Shown: positions 32,370 through 43,052 of the stretch, piece after piece
Layout: the number at the start of each line of letters is the position of its first letter
How positions within the stretch are numbered: position 1 is the first letter of the stretch
From: Rhinopithecus roxellana
Taxonomy: Eukaryota > Chordata > Mammalia > Primates > Cercopithecidae
Direction: 5' to 3'
Assembly (NCBI RefSeq): GCF_007565055.1
Contig: NC_044557.1
Location: 79,313,019 to 79,377,018, forward strand
Length of the DNA: 64,000 bases
Notes under the pieces: generated by a model
Database searches by the model: none
Seen by the model: the letters and a program-made list of their open reading frames with translations, nothing else
Told to the model about the DNA's origin: nothing
Translations under genes and position numbers: made by a program

Positions 32370-34061
32370 ACTTGTTGTAGTGAAATATATGAAAAATTTA
32401 CCATCTGAAATGCTACAATTCAGTGGCATTTAATACATTTACAGTGTTATGAAAGTGTCAACATTATCTGGATCCACAGCATTTTCATCACATAAAAAGG
32501 AAACTCCATTCTCATTAATTCCCAATTCCTTCTTCCTCCAAGCCTCTGACAACCACTAATTTGCATTCCATTTCCATGAATTTGCCTATTCTGGCTCCTT
32601 CATTCATCATAACATTTACAATGCTCATTCATTTTGCAACATTTATTTATATTTCATTTATGTGCTGAATAATATCCCATTGCAAGAATACGAATGTTAT
32701 TTACACACTCATTAGTTGATGGACATTTCATTTTTTCCATATTTAAGTTATTGTGAATACTGTTGTGACAGACATTTGGGTATATACACAGAAGGAAAAT
32801 TCCTGAGTCATATCGTAATTCAATGTTTAATATATTGAGGAATCATCAAACCATTTTCAACAGTGGTAGCACAGTATTTTGTTCCCATGAGTAATGGACA
32901 AGACTTACAATTTCTTCACATTCTTGACAATATTTATTCTCCTTTTTTAAGTTATAGCCTTCCTAGGGGTTACAAAGTGGTATTCCATTGTGGATTTGGT
33001 TTGCTTTTCCCTAATGACTAATAACTTTGAGCATCGTTTTACCCATTTGTTGGATATTTGTATGTCTTCTTTAGAGAAATGTCTATTCAAATTTTTTGCA
33101 CATTTTTAAATTAAGTATTCTTTTTTAATTCTAGGTATAATAATTCTTTGTATAATCTAGATTTGAGTCTCTTATCAGATTTATGATTTTCAAATGTATT
33201 CTGTCATTCTGAATGTTGTCTTTTTGCTCTATTGATAGTGTCCTTTGTGGCATAGAAGTTTTAATATTGATGAAGTTAAATTTCTCTATTTTTTCTTCAG
33301 TTAGTTATGGTTTTGTGTCATATCTAAGAATCCACTGTCAAAACATGAAGAAATTTGATTCATATCTATTTCTTCTATCAAACCATATGCTCCACAAGAT
33401 GTGGAGATTTACCTTTACATTTTCTACAAGATTTAAACATACATTATGTTTATATAGTCTATTCTTTGAGTTAATTTTGTATATGGTATGTGATGAGGGT
33501 CCAGCTTTATTCCTTTGCATGTGGCTATCCAGCTGTCCCAGTACCATTTGTTTGAGAGACTATTTTTCCCAGTTGAATGGTCTTGGTACTCTGGTCAAAA
33601 ATCAATTTAAAATAGATATATGAATTTATTTATAGATTTTTATTTGATTTGACTAAGCTATATCTCTATTTTTATGCTGACATAACACTTTCTATTACTA
33701 AAGACTTATATTAAGTTTTGTAATCAGGAAGTACAAGTTCTCCCACTATGTTCTTCTTTTTCAAGATTATTTTGGCTGTTAAGGCTTCCTTGAAATTTTA
33801 TAAGAATATTAGGATCACTATCACTTTTTCTAATAAAACATAGTGTAATAATAATGAATGCATCAAATTTGTAGATCTCTTTGGAGAACATTTAAAATAT
33901 TAAGCTTTCCAATCCATGAATATGGGATATCTTTCCATTTATTTAGGTCTTTAATTTCTTTCAGCAATGTTTTCTAGTTTTTAGTGAATAAGTCTTGCCC
34001 CTCCTGGAATAAACTTCCTTCTAGGTATTTTGTTATTTTTGATGCTGTGTAAAAATAATTC
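32370..34061 (-). mobile_element. Old L1M, antisense: 3'UTR and ORF2 3' half (before MADE1)
   Basis: Plus-strand blocks 'caaccactaatttgcattcc', 'tttgcctattctggctcctt', 'agttgatggacatttcat', 'ttcccatgagtaatggac', 'ttctctattttttcttcag', 'gagggtccagctttattcc' and 'aggtctttaatttctttcag' follow the complement of L1M from 3'UTR into ORF2. The open frame 33213-33623 (+) is antisense to it and is not a gene. The L1M is split by the MADE1 at 34062-34193 and resumes after it. Confidence 0.72.
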
Positions 34062-34193
34062 TTAGGTTGGTGCAAAAGTAATTGCTGTTTTTGCCATTAA
34101 AAATAATGGTAATCCAATCACATCTCACCAGGTCCCTACCTGGACACATTAAAAGTAATGGCAAAAACAGCAATTACTTTTGCACCAAACTAA
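34062..34193. mobile_element. MADE1 (mariner-derived MITE) with 52 bp insertion
   Basis: The arms 'ttaggttggtgcaaaagtaa' and 'ttacttttgcaccaaactaa' are MADE1 termini. Removing 52 bp from the centre leaves exactly 80 bp, the known MADE1 length. The extra piece is a 38 bp filler (34110-34147) plus a second copy of 14 bp: 'attaaaaataatgg' (34096-34109) and 'attaaaagtaatgg' (34148-34161). The filler matches the middle of an antisense MST LTR ('ccaatcac', 'ctcaccaggtccct'). MADE1 hairpins are the origin of the primate miR-548 family; both arms here carry matching 'gctgtttttgcc' / 'ggcaaaaacagc'. Confidence 0.93.
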
Positions 34194-34520
34194 TATTTTA
34201 TTAATTTCCTTTCAAGTGTTCGTTGCTAGCATATATAAATACAATTAGTTTTGTTCACTAATCTTGTATCCTGCAACTTTGCTGAATTTATTGGGCTCTA
34301 ATGACTTTTTGTTTCTGTGGATTCCTCATGACCATAACATCATGTCGACTGCAAATAGTTTTGCTTATTTCTTTTTAATTTGGTTGCTATTAACTTACTT
34401 TTCCTGAAAAATTACATGGAGTATACTTTCTAATATAATATTTAAAAGATATGACAGAAGTGGGCAGGCACCCTTATCTTGTCCCTGAACCTAGAGGGAG
34501 GTTTTTTTTTTTTTTTTCAT
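34194..34520 (-). mobile_element. Old L1M, antisense (continuation after MADE1)
   Basis: 'atcttgtatcctgcaacttt', 'gctgaatttattgggctc', 'catcatgtcgactgcaaat' and 'gggcaggcacccttatcttg' continue the complement of ORF2 RT sequence. It ends near a 16 bp T run. Confidence 0.7.
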
Positions 34521-35195
34521 CATTTTTCTTGACATCCTCTTCATCAACTTTTAATTCTGTCTCTCTAGCTAGAAAAAGAGATCATATCTTTGGGCTCCTT
34601 AGTTCTTCATACCTACTTATACACTGGTCTAATTATGTTGGACAATTACAATCTGTTAGTAGTAATGGATTTACAATGATTTGTTGAGTATCCTATTGAG
34701 CACCAAATAATTTTTTGAAAATAGAAAACAAAACAAAAATTGAATTGTCCATATTTTATGCCTGAAGGATCTTATTGTTATGATACTTTACAAAACACGA
34801 TAAGAGTAACAATGGAGAGGGTTTTGGGGTCCTATGGAAGATCTCTAGTGAAAGAAGTCCTAACAAAATAGGATAGTTTATTGAAGATCTTTTTCCATGT
34901 ATTCAAAAAGTACAAGTCAGACTAAGTAACTGCCATTCTTCCTGTCTACATTGTATTGCATATAGCTCTGTGGAGGCAGGCACTGGACACTGGCAATCTC
35001 TATAGCTTCCTCTGTTCCCATCACAGAGCCCTGTACTCAACAAGTATCAAGAAATAATTGCCAAACTGAAAATGAGGTTAAGTTAAATGAATGAAAAGAA
35101 ATCACAGGAACTGAAACTTCCAGCTTGAAACTGAATCACTGCTTTCCTGAGCCAGTGCAACTAATTTAGTTATTGGTCTGATAAAATAGTCCTGA
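34521..35195. other. Unassigned DNA, possible MIR/L2 3' fragment
   Basis: Around 34960-35090 the order 'gtggaggcaggcactggac', 'atctctatagcttcctctg', 'acaagtatcaagaaataatt' weakly resembles an L2 or MIR tail. Otherwise unassigned. Confidence 0.3.
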
Positions 35196-35200
35196 ATATG

Positions 35201-35887
35201 TGTATTAGTTCATTTTCACACTGCTATGAAGACATACTGAGACTGGGTAATTTACAAAGACAGGAGGTTTAATTGACTCACAGTCCCGCATAGCTGGGAG
35301 ACCTCAGGAAACTCACAATCATGGCGGAGGGCAAATGAGAAGCAAGTACCCTCTTCACTGGGAGGCAAGAGAGAGACAGAATGAAGAGGAAAGAGCCCCT
35401 TATAAAATCATCAGATCAGCGGGGCGCGGTGGCTCACACCTGTAAATCCCAGAACTTGGGGAGGCCAAGGCCGGCGGATCATGAGGTCAGGAGATCAACA
35501 CCATCCTGGCTAACAGAGTGAAACCCAGTCTCTACTAAAAATATAAAAAATTAGCCAGGCGTGGTGGCGGGCACCTGTAGTCCCAGCTATTCGGGAGGCT
35601 GAGGCAGGAGAATGGTGTGAACCCGGGAGGCGAGGCAGAGATTGCAGTGAGCCGAGATAGTGCCACTGCACTTCAACCTGGGCGACAGAGTGAGACTCTG
35701 TCAAAATAAAAAACAAAAAACCATCAGATCTCGTGAGAACTCACTCACTATCATGAGAACAGGATCGGGTACATTGGTCCCATGATCCAATCACTTCTCA
35801 CCAGGTCCCTCCCTGGAGAGGTGAGGATTACAATTCAGATTACAATTCAAGATAAGATTTGGGTGGGCAGACAGTCAAACCATATCA
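35201..35887 (-). mobile_element. MST-type MaLR solo LTR, antisense, carrying an Alu
   Basis: Endogenous retrovirus-like LTR read in complement: 'tgtattagttcattttcaca', 'gactgggtaatttacaaag', 'gaaactcacaatcatggcgg', then after the Alu 'ctcgtgagaactcactcact', 'ccatgatccaatcacttctc', 'aagataagatttgggtggg', ending 'accatatca'. Possible 5 bp flanking duplication atatg/gtatg with one mismatch. No internal coding region adjoins it, so it is a solo LTR. Confidence 0.88.
35417..35719 (+). mobile_element. AluY/S element inside the MST LTR
   Basis: Full dimeric Alu from 'gcggggcgcggtggctc' to 'gagactctgtc' with an aaaataaaaaac tail. Flanking duplications 'aaatcatcagatc' (35405-35416) and 'aaaccatcagatc' (35719-35730) are LTR sequence, showing insertion into the LTR. 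'gtgtgaacccgggagg' fits a Y-like copy. Confidence 0.9.
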
Positions 35888-35899
35888 GTATGTGCTATG

Positions 35900-37620
35900 T
35901 GACAGGACCAGTGTCAGACCCAAAGTTTTCAGTAGTAAGCATAAACAATCAAGGTCCCTCTCTCATGGAGCTTAGTGGAGATGTGATTAGTGCTAGCACA
36001 AAAATTATCACACATATGAGAAAAAGTATACTTACAACTGAGATAAACTGGAGAAAAAGAAAAAGAATGTGATTTTAAGAAAGAACATGAAAAGGAAACA
36101 TAAACAAATCTCGTGGTTAAGGAAAGTTTATGTAAGTAAATGAGGCTCAAACTAAACTACGCAGAGAGAGAAGACTGGGAAAATAATTTTCTGGACAAAG
36201 TCTACAACTCATTCAAAATCTCTGGACTGAGAACTGAGGAACCATAAGGTCAGTCTGTCTCAACTTCAGAGGAAAAGTTGGAGGTTGATATGAAATGAGA
36301 ATAGAGCGATACACTGTGACCAGAAAATGCATGTAGTATATGCTTGAGGCACAGATACATTTAAGATTTTTATTCTTTATGCAAGAATCAATGGCAATCT
36401 CTTCAAGGTTGAAAATGTGTAATACAGGGGTGAAAATTAATCCTGAGATTCTTAGAGATCCCTCTAGTGACAAAATGGATGACAGAATATAAGGAGATCA
36501 GAATGAATGCAATGAAATCAAGGAGATATCATATTACACAATTGTAAATAATAAATTTCATTAGCTCGTACTTGCATCATAATGATAATAATAGGGAGAT
36601 GTCATATTTTAAAGATACTTAAGAGAAATAATGTGCAATATTTGGTTATGACTTATAAGTAGAGAGTAAAGGGAGAGTCGGGGAAGTATCATATAAAAAT
36701 GTGGAATAAGAAGACATATTAAGACTCAGATTAGAGGCCTGAACTGGATTAAAAAGCTGAGAACCATTGAAATGTAGATCATGATTGGACAAATGGGGTT
36801 GGGTAAGAGTCACTAGGGAGAGAGTATGATCTAAGAGCTTTGAAAAACTTTTGTTTTTAATATTTCATTACCAGTTAGAGAAAAATGAAGTACCACGTGC
36901 GACTGTCAAGGAATGACCACACAAGTAGGAACAAAACTACCACAAAAGTGCAGTAGAATGGAGGCCCGTGAAAGACTGAAGTACTAAATACTATTCAGAA
37001 TTGTTAGACTGTTAGACTGAAGACTGTCCTTTGGATTTAACAACATAAAAAGGATTGCGAACCTTTAAAAAAGCTAGTTTAGGAGTAGTAGAAGAACCAA
37101 TCTTCAACAGATTAGAAAGCAATGCAAGTGAAATATGAAGAGGTTTTTCTTTTTTTTTTTAAGTTTGGCTGTTAAGAGAAAAATCAACTACTATATGTGA
37201 GCAAGAAAAGGATATGGAATCAATAAGGATTTTGAGAGCTTGGAGATATTTGAGCATATTTAACATATTTGTGAAAAAGATTCACCCGAGGGTCCATAGA
37301 GTAAAAATTTCCCCAAGAATCTGAAGTAGATATGTCTATAGCACAGTAGATAAATTATATTCCTTCAGGAGAAAAAAAAACTTGATGAATAGAGAAAGTG
37401 AGACAAGTGATCATAGGTAAGATTTTAGTAATTTTATAGTTTTGTAGTGGTAAGTAGGGAATAATGGCTTTGCTTTACTTCTCTGGGACATAGAATAAAA
37501 TGTTTTTTGCTGGGTGCTGAAATAGTTAAATAATTGAGAAGAAGAGATCCCCAAGTATGTCCAAATTTCTGGGAAATCTCTGAAAGTGGATGAAGCAAGG
37601 TTGAGTCCATATAATCTGAC
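35900..37620 (-). mobile_element. Ancient L2-like LINE, antisense, much diverged
   Basis: Weak block order of complemented L2: 'ggtccctctctcatggagc', 'ttaagatttttattctttatg', 'caatggcaatctcttcaagg', 'tgatgaatagagaaagtgag' and 'agagatccccaagtatgtcc'. Large parts do not match well, so internal boundaries are uncertain. No coding frame remains. Confidence 0.35.
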
Positions 37621-40600
37621 ACAATAGAATCACACTGGTAGGGGATTTTCCCATTTATAAACCACTTTCACAGATGTCATGTAAATGATCACAACAAATT
37701 CATTCATTTAGGGCTCTCTATCTCACATAATGCTTTCTCCATAGCTGCAAAACTTTAGGTAAGTTCTTATTTTTATGAATAACAAACCCCCAAAATATTT
37801 ACAGTATTGAAAATGAGTGCTTTCCCCTGCACAGCCTTTCTTTTCTTCTTCTATAGGGAATGTGCTCTCCTAGTTTCTTTGCCTCTTTCTTACTATTTCT
37901 GAAAGGATCCTGCCATTTCAACCTTAAGGAATTTACTTTTATTAAATAAGAAATTGGGGTCCTTTTCTTTGTCTTCCTTATGTGTTTAGTTGACCAATAA
38001 AACTCTTCAATACAAATATTATTCCCCTTTCTCAGGGTTTTTTGTTTTCATTTATGCTTTTGTTTAATAGAAGCCTTCCAAGCTTTTTAATCTGGAAAAT
38101 ATCTCAGGTAAACCAGAAATTGGTGTAACACCTGGGATAAATGGCCCCCAAAGGGAGACTTAACCAGTCTTAAAGCAAATTAAATCTATCTCTTTATCTA
38201 TATCTACGTCTATTCTTTTTCATACTGACTTAATAGTACAAATAAATTGGGTCTATGTTTTGCATGCTAACTGTAGAATTAAATGTCTTCTTTAGAAATA
38301 AACCAGTGTTAGAGTTATGCTGTGTTATTGTTAAAATCTAAGCAGGAAGAATTTTTAAAGTTTTAAAGGACCTAAACATTAAGATATTAGACACTGTATA
38401 CAGTTCTTATTAATTACCAAATAACTAAAATGGTTATTTTCTCTAATAAATAAATTCATTTGTTAATAATAGGCTAATATTACAGTATTTTGTTAATACA
38501 TCAAAAATATATGAAGTTGATAATATAAAAACTACCTTGAAGCCCAATTTTAAACAAAGAATATGTATATAAGGAGCAGCATCATGATAATAAATTATCT
38601 AGTATTTATGTATAATAAAGTGTATTTCCTAAAATTATCAAAGAAATTATATTGATTGTAGATTAAAAAATGACAAGAAAATAATTCTTATACATGAAAT
38701 TAATACTTTGGTCAGTAAGTTAATATTTTGCATCTATGATGATAAGAAAATTCTAGAACCAGATTCCAGTCTCATACTCCATTCTGCAGCACACAACTAG
38801 GTACAACAATACAGTGCCAGATCTTCCTCTCTACTCCAGAAATGAATCTACTCCATCATCAATCAGCTCATTCAACACACATTGGAACTATTTGTACTAC
38901 ATACTGCAATGAATGTTGTTATGTAAAGTGAATTTAGATATAGTCCATGAACCCTGAATCTCGTAATCTAATAAATTACATCCGTTTTGTGAATCCATTG
39001 TCCAATGTGTCACACATAGAGGAGAATTATCTCAAAACTCAACTAGAATTTCCTGCCAACTACCTAGCTGCCTTAAAGTTACTTAGTACTTACCTTCTTT
39101 ATCAAAATAATCATGTCAAGCTCTCCTATTTCCCGTTATAAATAAGAGAAGTGAGTATTAAAGAGGTTAGGAAAATTAGCAATGGACAAAATACCAGTAA
39201 GAAAAGATCCGGGATTAGAAAACGGTCTTTATGGTAAAAATAACATCATCAAATGCCAAAAAATGTTAGCTGCTTGTAAACATTAGGAACACATGTTACA
39301 GAATCTTCTGTCAGTATCTGCCCCTCTGTTTCTCCCAAAAACAAGTCTACTCCTTATCAGGGCTCCTAGCCTAAAACTACTACTAATTGCAAATCCCAGC
39401 CAGAGCTTCCATTATCACACATACACTTAATCTAGGCAGGGAGCAGAGTCGGCTGTACATGATTTTTCAAAAAACAGATTTCAATTTAGTGTTGCATTTC
39501 AGAAACCTGAAGACGCAAGGGCTAACAATGTTTTAGAGCTGTACCCTTTACCACAGTAAAGAATCTGTGATCACAAAAGACTAGCAAATCTTATTAAAAT
39601 GTTTAAAATATCAACAGACTGTCCCCCAAAATACACATGACCCTAAAATGCCCTATCTCCACTTGTAGCCAAAGAGATTTCGAACCACAGAGATGGGACT
39701 GAATTTTCCTTGAACAGTCTGCTTACACAGGAAAAATTATTCAAGGCGTGGAACTGCTCTTGGCACCTGACTGAGACACAGAAATATTTCCTCCTTGCTC
39801 TAATCATGTACGGCATTTCACACATGGATGCTCATCCAATCACACAACATGCCAGATCTCTCAGACTCCTTTGGAATTCTAAAAACCCTACGTGTGTATA
39901 TATAAGTCCAGCGAGTTGGGATAGGAAAGGTCCCTTAATGCAGGGTAGTAAATCTACACGGAACTGAGTAAAATGTTCTATCAGCTGGGATTTCCCTACA
40001 CAATCTTTTCTACCGTTTGTACAACAATACAGATGCAGAAAACTCAAAAATAGTAATATCTGGGCAAAGCACCTTCAAAGTAGTTGTAAAATTAATATTG
40101 AGTATGGCACAAGAAAAATAGAGAATAGGGACTGTTATGCTCAGGCATCAGTTATTTTCCAAAACCATGTTTTCAGTATAATGAATCCTTACACAATTTC
40201 AAAAGTAACTCTGTAAGCTTTTTAATACACATAAGATGAAAGTTGTAACTGAGATAAAACATAATATTTAGTAAATATATTATAATATCATACTGACAGT
40301 GCATTTGTTTAAACATTATTTGTCTGTATCCAAACGTCTTAGGGATTAGATGTCCTCTCAGCTTCTATGAGAGGTAGACTGATAAAAAGCATTTATTAAT
40401 TCAAGACTTATTATATATGAAATGTATTAAATATGGCCCTCACCTTGGAAGGAGCAGGATAAATGTAATCCTCTCTGCATCTGTGGGTGTGTTACTCTGC
40501 AGTTATTCTGTAAATCATCTGTAATAATGAATACCTCATTCATAGCGTTTTACATTATGCATCGTTTGTCCCCTGAAGGCATTCCACACAAACAGAAGCC

Positions 40601-41429
40601 ATTTCCCATGAAAATACTTTATCCTTTAAAGTACAACAGCACTTAATAATATGACGAATTTTAACTTTATAAGCTATAAAAATCCTCACAATCTGCCAGC
40701 AGTTACATACTCACTGATATATTCATTTCCTTACTTTCTAGGGTCACCTGGGTTAACACAACCACTTAGATCAAAATATGACACAGTAGCTGATGGATGG
40801 CACTTTCCATTGAAGATGTTACCGAAAGTAAGAAGTAGTTAAGGGATACACCATTCACCATAGCAGCTGGTATAAAACGTTAGTACAAGCTAACTGAGAA
40901 CTGTTCACTTCTGAGAGCTCAAATAATCAAAAGCATTCTTTTGAGATACATTTCTTTTGGACATAAACCTTTGTTCCTTAAAATCATTGGTATTCTTCAC
41001 AATATCAAAAGCACTAAAACTGATCAAATGTAAATGAAGTTAGAATAATAAATAACATTCTTACTGACTGAGATGAAAGAGTATACATGGCTGAATATCA
41101 GAAATACATACAATCAATGATTATAATGGTAGATTTATGGGTCTTTCTTTTGTCAAAGCAGTTCTGCATGACAACTTGGTATTCTCTTGAATTTCAAAAG
41201 TTGGTTTTGTGACTGAAGACAAGGATACATAGTATTGGTATTACAATCCCACTGGTATAGATTTTGCTTCCATAATTTTGCTCATTCTTCACGAAATTTA
41301 CCTGATTCCCTTTATTGACAGGTTCTCAGCATGTTTTCCATCTGGCTTTTTAATCTGGGTAATGATCTAGTTGTATTTCTCCAGACTCTGCCCCACGTTT
41401 CTTCTTTGTCACATCTAGTTTATATAGAC
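37621..41429. other. Unassigned noncoding DNA
   Basis: About 3.8 kb, the longest stretch without an assignable repeat. No reading frame with a recognisable domain; the frames near 39643-40047 overlap on both strands and lack support. 39600-40060 is less AT-rich and holds 'tgtgtatatataagtcc' near 39893, a TATA-like string that could belong to a decayed LTR or be chance. Confidence 0.35.
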
Positions 41430-41644
41430 CAGCTATTCTCAACAAAGGACAATTTTCCTTTCCAAGGGATATTTGGCAGCATCTGGATATACTTTTGATT
41501 GCTACAACTGGAAGGGTGTTATTGGCATCTAGTGGATGGAAGATAGGGATGCTGTTAAGTATCCTACAATAAACAGGACAACCTCTCACAGTAAAAATTA
41601 TTCCAGCAAAAATATGTCAATAGTGCCAAGGTTAAAAAACCCAG
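41430..41644 (+). mobile_element. MER20-like hAT DNA transposon, near full length
   Basis: 215 bp from 'cagctattctcaac' to 'ggttaaaaaacccag', with 'gggatatttggcagcatctg', 'gattgctacaactggaaggg', 'attggcatctagtgg', 'gggatgctgttaagtatcct' and 'aatatgtcaatagtgccaag' in order. The terminal inverted repeats (cag..tctcaac / gtt..aaaccc..) are visible though worn. MER20 copies are known as regulatory elements in placental endometrium; nothing here shows activity. Confidence 0.78.
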
Positions 41645-41799
41645 ATTTATACTTAAATTTTCCCATTTCCCTTCTAAAATGGCTGCTAATTAATAGCATG
41701 TTTGTACTGCAAAGATCAGAGGAGAAGGGAGGAATAATGCACATTCTTTTCAGATTATTAAAACCCTGCATAATATGGAAAGTCATACTTTATAAGAAG

Positions 41800-42500
41800 G
41801 CATATCTTTTGTTAATTCAATTTTTATTGACATTAAGATACATAAGGAAAAATACACAAACCATAAACGTGCAGCTCAAAAAAATTCCATAATAAACACA
41901 TTTAGGTAACCAGTACCCAAATCAAGGAACAGAATGTTACCAGGACCAGTGTAATGTCCTTCTAATTTTGAATATTCAGCCCTATACTGCCTTCTGAGTT
42001 ATTGACTTATTTATCCAACTACCTATAGCCTTTTTGCTCATTTTAATGGGTACTCGGAGAGGAAATATATGTTTCTTTAGCAACATCTTAAGTCAGAATT
42101 TTATTTTAGTAAGGTTGAGTATTGATTAGATAGAAATAGGGTGACAACAGGAGAACATTAGGTTAAAAGAGTATTACACCACTGTTTAAAAAAATAACCT
42201 TACTGAAATGTATTTAATGTATTTACCATTTTTGTATTGTCATAAATTGTACCATCATATAAGACTTGCATATATAAAGGTATATTGTACTGATTTAATT
42301 CTTAAAGATAAAAGCATTGTTGAATTTATCATTTGAATAGGTATCAGCAGATTTCCCTCCAAAAACAGCTATATTAATTCACATTTTCCACTGCAATATA
42401 CAATCATACTTTTCCCTATATTCCCACCAGCTACATGATATTCCATAATACTATATAACATGCAAACCATGCCAAATTTTATATACTGGATTTCAGGGAT
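41800..42500 (-). mobile_element. Possible old L1M fragment, antisense
   Basis: 'ccagtacccaaatcaagga', 'acagaatgttaccagga' and, further on, 'atttatcatttgaatagg', 'cagatttccctcc', 'tattcccaccagctac' resemble complemented L1M 3'UTR and ORF2 end. Divergence is high. Confidence 0.4.
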
Positions 42501-42738
42501 ATGAGGTTAAGAAATATCCAGACCATATATAATATATTGTTTTGAAAAATACAGGGCACATATTTGTATAGCTAAAGATATGAATACATAAGTATAGAGA
42601 AGGTTTGGGAGAACACATACCGACTTACTAGAATCAGTTCATGACATCATAAGAAAAAAAGGAAATTAGGCAGTGTGGGAGTAAGTGTTCTTAGCGCTTT
42701 CAGAAACAACTGAAAGTTATTTAAAAGAAAAAAATTCA

Positions 42739-43052
42739 GGTCGGGTATACTGGCTCACCCCTGTAATCCCAGCACTTTGGGAGGCCAAGGTGGGTGGATC
42801 ACATGAGGTCAGGAGTTCAAGACCAGCCTGGCTAACATGGTGAAACCCTGTCTCTACAAAAATACAAAAATTAGCCGGGCGTGGTGGTGGGTGCTTGTAA
42901 TCCCAGCTACTTGGGAGGCTGAGGCAGGGGAATTGCTTGAACCCAGGAGGTGGAGATTGCAGTGACTGAGATCCTGCCACTGCACTGCAACCTGGGCAAC
43001 AAGAGTGAAACTCCATCTCAAAAAATAAATAAGTAAATAAAATTAAAAACAA
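42739..43052 (+). mobile_element. AluS element
   Basis: Full-length dimeric Alu from 'ggtcgggtatactggctc' to 'aaactccatctc' with a tail of aaataaataag units. 'caggggaattgcttgaaccc' fits an S-type copy. The minus-strand frame over it reads through Alu sequence only. Confidence 0.93.

Noticed and set aside
33213..33623. 136-codon plus-strand open frame
   Set aside because: It is antisense to L1M ORF2; no domain and no independent support.
42717..43052. 111-codon frame resembling Alu-containing predicted proteins
   Set aside because: It is the translation of a complemented Alu; such frames occur throughout primate genomes. The same applies to 3833-4135, 15230-15550, 54930-55217 and 61416-61673.
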